A stretch of DNA of 64,000 nt from Paludibacteraceae bacterium (GTDB lineage Bacteria; Bacteroidota; Bacteroidia; Bacteroidales; Paludibacteraceae): contig JAFTZQ010000004.1 in NCBI GenBank assembly GCA_017464475.1, forward strand, positions 17,051 to 81,050. Reading direction: 5' to 3'. Below the pieces are notes generated by a model. That model was not told the DNA's origin and ran no database searches. It saw nothing but the letters and a program-made list of their open reading frames with translations. Of this stretch, positions 34,848 through 41,508 are shown one piece after another. The position numbers were made by a program, and so were the translations under genes. Numbering within the stretch: the stretch's first letter is position 1; every line of letters begins with the position of its first letter.

Positions 34848-35789
34848 ATGTACACGGCTTCACAAGAACGTTACGCTTTGTCGGAGAAGATATTCTCCCG
34901 CTGCGGCAAGAGCGGAGTGCTGCTGCCGAAAGTCAGTCTGGGCTTTTGGCATAATTTCGGCGATGATGCGCCGATAGAGCGCAGTAGGGCGATCACCCGT
35001 TATGCGTTCGACCACGGCATCACCCATTTTGATTTTGCGAACAACTACGGTGTCCCTGCGGGTAGCGCGGAGACCAATTTCGGACGGCTGATGGACGAGG
35101 ATTTCCGTCCGTACCGCGACGAGCTGTTTATCTCCACGAAGGCAGGGTATCTGATGTGGGACGGTCCTTATGGCGAGTGGGGCAGCCGCAAGTATCTGAT
35201 CTCCAGTCTGGACCAGTCGCTGAGGCGGATGAGGCTGGACTATGTGGACCTGTTCTATTCCCATCGGTATGACCCGAATACGCCGATCGAGGAGACGCTG
35301 CAGGCGCTGGTGGACATCGTGCGGATGGGCAAAGCGCTCTACGTCGGTATCTCCAACTGGCCTCTGGAACCGCTCAAAGCCGGAGCCAAGTATCTGAAAG
35401 AGCATGACGTGCCGCTTTTGATCTACCAGGGACGGCTGAATATGCTGAACCGCGAACCGATAGAGCAGGGCATATTGGATTTCTGCGCCGAAGAGGGTAT
35501 CGGTTTTATCGCTTTCTCTCCGTTGGCGCAAGGATTGCTGACATCACGGTATCTCGACGGTATCCCGTCGGACTCCCGTATGGCGAAAGAGCATTTCCTT
35601 AAATCCGACCGCCGCACGCCGGAACTGCTGGAGTACCTGCGGCAACTGGAGGCGCAGGCGAAGAAGAGCAACCGCTCCATCGCGCAGGAAGCACTCTCCT
35701 GGGTGCTGGACCAGAAAGGAGTGACGTCCGTTCTCGTCGGTGCCAGCTCCGTAGAGCAATTAGCAAACAACATACAAACGATCTTATAA
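34848..35789 (+). CDS. Aldo/keto reductase, YghZ/Gpr (L-glyceraldehyde-3-phosphate reductase) type
   Basis: About 313 residues. The catalytic tetrad is visible: Asp and Tyr in HFDFANNYG, Lys in ISTKAGY and His in YSHRYDP. Long stretches (LGFWHNFGDD, YLMWDGPYGEWGSRKYLI) match the YghZ subfamily, NADPH-dependent reductases of L-glyceraldehyde-3-phosphate and methylglyoxal-like aldehydes. Cytoplasmic. A secreted protein gene follows after 2 bases, so the two are co-transcribed, an unexplained pairing. Confidence 0.92.
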   Translation: MYTASQERYALSEKIFSRCGKSGVLLPKVSLGFWHNFGDDAPIERSRAITRYAFDHGITHFDFANNYGVPAGSAETNFGRLMDEDFRPYRDELFISTKAGYLMWDGPYGEWGSRKYLISSLDQSLRRMRLDYVDLFYSHRYDPNTPIEETLQALVDIVRMGKALYVGISNWPLEPLKAGAKYLKEHDVPLLIYQGRLNMLNREPIEQGILDFCAEEGIGFIAFSPLAQGLLTSRYLDGIPSDSRMAKEHFLKSDRRTPELLEYLRQLEAQAKKSNRSIAQEALSWVLDQKGVTSVLVGASSVEQLANNIQTIL

Positions 35790-35791
35790 TC

Positions 35792-36685
35792 ATGAAAAAG
35801 ATTTTCTCTTTTGTTTTGGCGCTTATGTGCGCAAGTGGATTGAGTTTTGCCACCGACTGGAGCAGCATCGCTTTCTTGGGAGACGGAGCCGGCGGCGGTG
35901 CGTACACCAACAAGTACAAAGTGGAGGCTGCGTTCGGACAGAACGTGGTCAATATCCAGTTGGACGGCGACAAACCGGCTATCTATTCTTATTTTCTGGC
36001 GGCGGTGACCTCTTGTTCGCTGCCCGCAGACCAGTACCGGATCAACGGCGCAGGTATCTATTTATATCTCTCCGCTTTTGTGGCGAAAGAGACGGCTGTG
36101 TCGGTGGAAGCAGGCGGCGTGACGTATGATTTCAAGGTGTTCTATGCCGATGGCACGGGTGAGATAACTGATGAGCCGGGCGACGAACCGGGCGACGAAC
36201 CGCAGGAGGGCGACCTCACACCTGCTACTTTCTACGGCAGAGAAGTAAAAGATGTAGCCGGAACGGATGTGACGTTCAACTGGTCGATCACCCGCAATGC
36301 GGACGCTACGCTGACGTTCGAGATCAGCTGGTCAAGCGAGATAGCAGGTGTCGTGCCGCAAGTAAGTATCAACGATGCTTATTCCACGCTGCCGATGCAG
36401 GGCACGATGGCGCGGTTCACCACCAAAGAGACCTATACCGACGGCGACAAACCGGTGATCTTCTTCCTGATCGCCTATACCGGCAATGCCGCGCGCATAG
36501 ATGTGGATTATACGGTAGGCGCGAGCAACGAGCAGCCGGGTGACGAGCCGGGTGAGAATCCGGGGCAAGGAGTGGAAAGCATTCAGCCTTCAGCTATCAG
36601 TTATCAGAAGGTGCTGCGCAACGGCATGCTCTATATCATCAAGAACGGTATCCGTTACAACGCGCTCGGCGCCGAGATCCGGTAA
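35792..36685 (+). CDS. Small secreted beta-rich protein with acidic linker and sorting-like tail
   Basis: 297 residues. Signal peptide MKKIFSFVLALMCASGLSFA. Two beta-sandwich modules (about 22-120 and 145-245) are separated by a Gly/Asp/Glu/Pro linker (EPGDEPGDEPQEGD) and followed by a second similar linker, then the shared tail (GMLYIIKNGIRYNALGAEI). The second module resembles the repeated unit in the 36974 gene (VAGTDVTFNWSITRNADATL against KNIFIHYSVIRNTNQTL). Just before the tail, 'cagccttcagctatcag' words encode QPSAISYQ. I do not recognise a named family; probably a surface-attached binding protein. Confidence 0.7.
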   Translation: MKKIFSFVLALMCASGLSFATDWSSIAFLGDGAGGGAYTNKYKVEAAFGQNVVNIQLDGDKPAIYSYFLAAVTSCSLPADQYRINGAGIYLYLSAFVAKETAVSVEAGGVTYDFKVFYADGTGEITDEPGDEPGDEPQEGDLTPATFYGREVKDVAGTDVTFNWSITRNADATLTFEISWSSEIAGVVPQVSINDAYSTLPMQGTMARFTTKETYTDGDKPVIFFLIAYTGNAARIDVDYTVGASNEQPGDEPGENPGQGVESIQPSAISYQKVLRNGMLYIIKNGIRYNALGAEIR

Positions 36686-36973
36686 TAGAGCAAATAAACA
36701 ATGATAAAACCTTTGAGTGCTTTAGGAAATCGAAAATGCGCAGCCCCCGAGCCTAATGGCTCTTGCGCCCAAGTCCCTGTATGCCGGTCAGTAAGCAAGC
36801 TTCCTGTCGTCATTCATGCCCTTGGTCTCCATCGATTGCCTAAATAGGCACCGATGGGCTGCTTACAAAAATATCCCTTCGGGATTGGAAAATAAGAAAA
36901 ATCTATGCAGCGCGTTGGTAGGAGTAAAAAGTACTCAAAGCAATAAATAGAAAAAACTTTAAATACTAATATT
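36686..36973. other. Non-coding region holding the left inverted element
   Basis: No credible gene. It contains the 157-bp element (36763-36919). No -33/-7 promoter is visible before the 36974 gene. Confidence 0.6.
36763..36919 (+). repeat. 157-bp interspersed element, left copy
   Basis: The reverse complement of this stretch recurs at 63844-64000 with one mismatch (36807 against 63956). It holds two hairpins: CCATCG..TGCCT / AGGCA.CGATGG, and ATCCC TTC GGGAT. The right copy runs off the window, so full length is unknown. Confidence 0.92.
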
Positions 36974-39900
36974 ATGAGAAAGAAATTAATTTCCATTATG
37001 AATTGTGCGAAGAATGCGCATGACTCATACCCCCCCCTATTCGGCGGTAGACTATTTTGCAGAGTATGTACTGTGCTGCTTTTGCTATGCGTGAGCGTCG
37101 TTGTGTGGGCAGATACAGAGAAGTTTGTTCCCGGGAATGCTTCACTATACAAGACCTATTTTAGTACTGGAACAGAATGGAATAATAATGACAATGGAAA
37201 TGACCTCACAGGAGATGGAGTGCTATCTTCTACCACTATCGTAGTCAATACCAAGAGTTACGCAACTTACGATAATTCAAACGGTCAAATTCAAGTGCAT
37301 ATCAATTCAGAAAAAGGCGACGCTGATTGGCATGCGCAAGTTCATTTGCAGACTAACGTATCTTTTGATGCATCTAAAGATTATGATATCTCTTTCAAGA
37401 TGACTACTTCTAATGGTATCGGTAATATTATAGTCAAAATGGGAGATGCTAATTATTTATATGAAGACAGAATAACAACCGGCGCAAGTGTGGAATATAC
37501 CTATAGTCATGCAAATGTTAAGGGAAAAGCAGGTAATGATGGAATTTTGGTTTTTGACTTTAGTCGCTCCCCTGCAAATACCAATATCACCATTTCCAAT
37601 ATTTCTATTGTGGAAAAAGAAGCTGTACCAGCAGAACCTATTTCGTATTGTGATTATGAAATAGGTCATTCAGCAGCAGCAAACGCAGATAACAATTCGT
37701 TTGTACTGCTTTCTGTTAGTTCAGACGGAGACGGTCATACGACTGTTACTATCAAACAAGATGCGGCTAAAAACACACAGATGTTTGACTATTTACAGGT
37801 TTCAGGTCATGCTTCTACTGGTGCAGATGTTGATGAAGGCGGTAGTGACCATATAGAAGTGACCTTTAATACGCCTGCTGCAGATAGTAATGGAGACATC
37901 ACTCTTGAAATTTTATGGTCGACGGTTAATTGGAATGGACGCTGGATGGTGCAAAATCTCAAAGTTCCTGCAAATGCGACGTGCGCTACTCCTTCCAGCG
38001 ATACCGAAAAACCGTCCATGGCGGAGGCGAGTGTTTCTATAGATTCCAAGACGCACAATACGGTGGTTATTGCAATTACCGGCGCGACGGACAATGAAGG
38101 TATAACTAAGTACGTGGTTAAGAATCATACTGACGATTCTTCTGTTGGTGAGTACGCTCCGGCTGAAAATAAGATTACCGTTAATGGTTTGAACTCTGAG
38201 ACGCCATACAACTGGGATATTTATGCCAAGGATGCAGCAGGTAATGTTTCTGATAACAGCAAGAATATTACATTCACTACTGATGCGCTTGTAGCCAACT
38301 ATTGCGGCGAGACTTTAAGTGATGGGAATGGAGCAACTATTGATATGTCGTGTGAGTTTAAGAACGGCAAATATTTTATTTCTTTTACCAACCCGACTTT
38401 AAATAGTGAGGCAAGTTCATTGGCTGGCTTTAATGGCTCTTTCTGTAGTGTTGATGGTACCGGATCATATGATGCCAGAAATTCTTATAGTGTGAATAAT
38501 TCCGAAAAGATTGTGTTGGAATACGATGGTGTCCCCAATTTCTTTACTTCATTATATATCAATATTCCTGCGAATGCCCAGCGCACATTCACTTGGCCGA
38601 ATGATGTAGTATGGGGTTCTTGTCCTGCTGTCGCAGTAACAGGTGTTTCTTTGAATAGTACGGAATTGGCAATGCAAGTAGGCGGAGTAACGCAAACTCT
38701 TATTGCTACGGTAACTCCAGCAAATGCCACTAACCAGAATGTATCTTGGCATTCCGATAATGAAGAAGTGGCTACTGTGGAGAATGGTGTGGTGACTGCC
38801 GTTGGAGAAGGTTCTACAGCCATAACCGTAACGACAGAAGATGGTTCTCGTACTGCAACCTGCGAAGTAACCGTAACTGTTCCTGCTATAGCAAGAAAAG
38901 TGTACACTGATTATGCTACAACGGATACTAAGAATATCTTTATTCATTATTCGGTTATTCGGAATACAAATCAAACTTTGACATTTAAGTTTGAGGATTT
39001 TGAGTATCTGCCGGAACTGTTTGGATTTGTTGCTCCCCAAGTATGGGTGAATGAAGTTAATCTTGGCAATATGTCTCTTGAAGAAGGCAAGTATTCATTC
39101 ACAACGGAAGGAACATATACTACCGTAGATGAAGAATTGTCTTGCAAGTTCCATCTGGTATATGGTGGGGGAGGAGATAAATACATTAACTTCTCCTATA
39201 CCGTAGGTTCGGAGCAGGCAGCACCGGCATCTATTCCAGCTGGAGCGGTAGTGCTGAATAGGACATCAAACTCGCTGTCGGTAGGAGAGACAGATGTGCT
39301 GACGGCTACTGTTTATCCGTCTTTCGCAACAGCTGCCGGTTCTATTACATGGACTTCGGATGCTACGGGTGTTGCAACAGTGGAAAATGGTACTGTTACT
39401 GCTACGGCTGAAGGAACAGCACATATCACAGCTGCTTGCGGAGAGGTAAATGCGCAATACACAGTTACCGTAGCCGCTTCTCTGGAAGAAGCTAAATATC
39501 ACGGCACGGGTGCATTTACGAATTTCGCAGACTCGAAAGATGCATTTGCGTATGAATATACCTTCACTCGCGCAACCAACCATGAGGTAACGCTGGAGGT
39601 AGTCTTCTCGGAAGATATGACTCCGTATATAGGAACGGATAATTTCAGGCTCTATGTGAGCGGTAATAACAACAAGATGGATTATGATGCCGCAACCAAG
39701 ACGGCTACGTATCATTTCGGCAGTCAGTCGGAAGGCGCAGGAATCAGTTATTATTTCTATTTTATCATGGCGGGTGGTGTTCACCAAAGCGCGCAGGTAA
39801 CTTATACCGTAGGTTCGTCCAATGAGAAGGTATATGCGTGCGTAGTGGACGAGGATGTCGATAACGCTGATGTTCTCGAAGCATACAACGGACGTACTGC

Positions 39901-40540
39901 ACAAGTGATTATTGACCGTTCTTTCACAGCCGGAAACCTATACACCCTCGTGCTGCCGTTTAATGTGGATGCAGCGATGAGGGCTGAGAAGTTGCCGGGA
40001 CAGCTGACAAGACTCAATAATACAATCGTTAAGGAAAACGACGATCTGCGAATCAATTTCGTGGATGTGGAGGCTATCGAGGCAGGCGTGCCTTACCTCT
40101 ATTCGCCGAGCGCAGATGTCGCTAATCCTGTCTTTGCGGGCGTTACTATACACAAGGAGCTCCATCCAACGGAGCCAACTGATAATTATGCTAAATACTA
40201 CGGTATCTACGCGCCGATGAATGGTTTGCAATTACACGGGATTACTAACGGCTATGTGCTTGGTAACGACCAGTATCTCTATACCACTTCAAGCCTTGTG
40301 GAAACGCAGGTAATGAACGCGCTCCGCGGCTATTTCGTGCTGAACTTCCCGACCGGAGGTGGTGCCAATAGTGCTCCACGCGCACGAGTGGTCTTCAACA
40401 GCCATGAGACGGAGACCACTACGGACGTAAGCTATGTACAGGATGACAATGTCCCATGTACAAAGGTGCTCCGTGACGGACAACTCCTTATCATCCGCGA
40501 CGGGCGTACGTTTAACGCGCAAGGACAATTGATTCAATAA
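36974..40540 (+). CDS. Large surface protein with CBM-like, FnIII and BIG2 domains and sorting-like tail
   Basis: 1188 residues. A signal peptide with an unusually long N-region (hydrophobic core VCTVLLLLCVSVVVWA at about 36-51). Then a CBM4/9-like sandwich (55-215), another beta domain, an FnIII domain (about 345-435), a BIG2 Ig-like domain (about 555-635; VTGVSLNSTELAMQVGG), a repeat module, a second BIG2 (about 755-835) and a C-terminal region rich in strands. The tail GQLLIIRDGRTFNAQGQL ends it. The first half is more AT-rich than its neighbours, suggesting different origin. Likely a surface glycan-binding or adhesive protein. A 47-residue peptide gene follows after 21 bases. Confidence 0.75.
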   Translation: MRKKLISIMNCAKNAHDSYPPLFGGRLFCRVCTVLLLLCVSVVVWADTEKFVPGNASLYKTYFSTGTEWNNNDNGNDLTGDGVLSSTTIVVNTKSYATYDNSNGQIQVHINSEKGDADWHAQVHLQTNVSFDASKDYDISFKMTTSNGIGNIIVKMGDANYLYEDRITTGASVEYTYSHANVKGKAGNDGILVFDFSRSPANTNITISNISIVEKEAVPAEPISYCDYEIGHSAAANADNNSFVLLSVSSDGDGHTTVTIKQDAAKNTQMFDYLQVSGHASTGADVDEGGSDHIEVTFNTPAADSNGDITLEILWSTVNWNGRWMVQNLKVPANATCATPSSDTEKPSMAEASVSIDSKTHNTVVIAITGATDNEGITKYVVKNHTDDSSVGEYAPAENKITVNGLNSETPYNWDIYAKDAAGNVSDNSKNITFTTDALVANYCGETLSDGNGATIDMSCEFKNGKYFISFTNPTLNSEASSLAGFNGSFCSVDGTGSYDARNSYSVNNSEKIVLEYDGVPNFFTSLYINIPANAQRTFTWPNDVVWGSCPAVAVTGVSLNSTELAMQVGGVTQTLIATVTPANATNQNVSWHSDNEEVATVENGVVTAVGEGSTAITVTTEDGSRTATCEVTVTVPAIARKVYTDYATTDTKNIFIHYSVIRNTNQTLTFKFEDFEYLPELFGFVAPQVWVNEVNLGNMSLEEGKYSFTTEGTYTTVDEELSCKFHLVYGGGGDKYINFSYTVGSEQAAPASIPAGAVVLNRTSNSLSVGETDVLTATVYPSFATAAGSITWTSDATGVATVENGTVTATAEGTAHITAACGEVNAQYTVTVAASLEEAKYHGTGAFTNFADSKDAFAYEYTFTRATNHEVTLEVVFSEDMTPYIGTDNFRLYVSGNNNKMDYDAATKTATYHFGSQSEGAGISYYFYFIMAGGVHQSAQVTYTVGSSNEKVYACVVDEDVDNADVLEAYNGRTAQVIIDRSFTAGNLYTLVLPFNVDAAMRAEKLPGQLTRLNNTIVKENDDLRINFVDVEAIEAGVPYLYSPSADVANPVFAGVTIHKELHPTEPTDNYAKYYGIYAPMNGLQLHGITNGYVLGNDQYLYTTSSLVETQVMNALRGYFVLNFPTGGGANSAPRARVVFNSHETETTTDVSYVQDDNVPCTKVLRDGQLLIIRDGRTFNAQGQLIQ

Positions 40541-40561
40541 CCCTCTAAATCCGACACAATT

Positions 40562-40705
40562 ATGAAAACATACAATCGTCCTGTTACCCAAGTGACCGAG
40601 TGCCTGACCTCCTTTATGCTCATGACCGGAAATGTGAGCGGAGGAGGATTAAAAGGCGTTAAATCAACATCCGAACCGTTAGAGGAAATTATAGAGATTT
40701 ACTGA
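40562..40705 (+). CDS. 47-residue peptide of unknown function
   Basis: Reads MKTYNRPVTQVTECLTSFML, then MTGNVSGGG, and ends LEEIIEIY. The pattern 'MKxYxxPxxxV ... M(T/A)G(N/S)VSGG' is one I associate with short unannotated Bacteroidales proteins; the GG-type motif mid-sequence recalls leader/core junctions of secreted peptides. It is 21 bases after the large surface protein and is followed directly by a strong terminator, which supports its being real. Confidence 0.6.
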   Translation: MKTYNRPVTQVTECLTSFMLMTGNVSGGGLKGVKSTSEPLEEIIEIY

Positions 40706-40724
40706 TTCCTCTCTTTTACTACTA

Positions 40725-40756
40725 CAAGGAGCCTTCCGCATGAAGGCTCCTTGTTT
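40725..40756 (+). terminator. Intrinsic terminator after the small peptide gene
   Basis: AAGGAGCCTTC, loop CGCAT, GAAGGCTCCTT, then GTTTTG. An 11-base-pair stem. Confidence 0.85.
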
Positions 40757-40764
40757 TGTGTCCA

Positions 40765-40836
40765 CGGGAGAGTGGGAAAAGGAGGGGAGAAGGGAGAAGG
40801 GGGGAGAAAGAGGGAGGGGGGAGGATGTGGGGTTAG
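40765..40836 (+). repeat. Purine-rich G-tract region
   Basis: GGGAGAGTGGG, GGAGGGGAG, AGGGGGGAG and GATGTGGGGTTAG. It resembles the tail half of the G-rich element without the TTGA palindrome. Confidence 0.5.
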
Positions 40837-40871
40837 CCATGGTAAGAACATAGACATTCGCGTGTGGTTAT

Positions 40872-40989
40872 ACTGTGGGGCGCTTACGAACCTATGACTC
40901 ACTAACGAATTACCTATGAATCACCTAAGAATCACCTAAGAATCACTAAAGAATCACTAAAGAATTACTAATAGTTTACAGCATGCAAA
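40872..40989 (-). repeat. Phased 10-base repeat block, copy 2 (inverted)
   Basis: The reverse complement reads TGCATGCTGTAAAC, six units close to 'agtgattctt', then GTAAGCGCC, matching 13494-13600 with one more unit. Its TGTAAAC end borders a G-rich tract, as in copy 1. Confidence 0.8.
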
Positions 40990-41108
40990 CAGGGAGGGAG
41001 GAGGGCAGAGAAATCGCCGGCACATCGGCGAGAGGTGAACGGACACGGTAACTCGCGCAATGATGCGCGAGAAATGCACAGAGAGGGCGGAACGGACGGA
41101 AGAGGGAC

Positions 41109-41220
41109 GGCGGAAAGAATCGTTCGAACAGAGCGAGATAAGAATAGCGCCGGAAACAGGACAACAAGGGCGGAAAGAATCGTTCGAGCAGAGCGAGATA
41201 AGAATAGCGCCGGAAACAGG
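41109..41220 (+). repeat. Two 52-base direct repeats at a 60-base period
   Basis: 41109-41160 and 41169-41220 are identical except one base (GTTCGAAC in the first, GTTCGAGC in the second). Only two units, so not an array. No gene in the region. Confidence 0.85.
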
Positions 41221-41263
41221 ATATAAAACGAGCCAAAGGCGGGGCAAAAAAGAGGTACTTAGT

Positions 41264-41350
41264 ACGTACTTTTTTTCAGGTAGGTTTTGGTGTAAGGTGC
41301 TGAAAATCAATATGGGATTTCGTACTTTACGTACTTTTGTGCCGTAGAAC
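41264..41350 (+). promoter_or_regulatory. Twin ACGTAC element upstream of the glucan locus
   Basis: ACGTACTTTTTTT (41264) and ACGTACTTTTGTGCCGTA (41329), the second 57 bases before the -7 box. Same arrangement as at 34696-34786. Confidence 0.6.
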
Positions 41351-41362
41351 ATATTTAAAGGC

Positions 41363-41393
41363 TTGGAGATTCGGCAAAAAAGTACTAATTTTG
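41363..41393 (+). promoter_or_regulatory. Bacteroidetes promoter for the 41.5-63.6 kb locus
   Basis: TTG (41363-41365), 20 bases, TAATTTTG (41386-41393). It is followed by 'gaaaggtgaaaag' word repeats (41409-41468) in the leader. Confidence 0.8.
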
Positions 41394-41508
41394 CAGTCGG
41401 AAATTTTGAAAGGTGAAAAGTGAAAGGTGAAAAGTGAAAGGTGAAAAGTGAAAGGTGAAAATTGAAAGACAAAATAAAAATAAATGTTTAACTTAAAAAT
41501 CAAGTATC

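Noticed and set aside
36763-36919. Insertion-sequence end with transposase
   Set aside because: No transposase or recombinase gene lies anywhere in the window; only repeat DNA is seen, so I call it an interspersed element.
41109-41220. Possible CRISPR array
   Set aside because: Only two 52-base units with an 8-base gap, no spacer diversity and no cas genes nearby.
40976-41472. Minus-strand frame of 171 residues over the repeats before the glucan locus
   Set aside because: It translates the 60-base duplication and low-complexity words, and overlaps the promoter.
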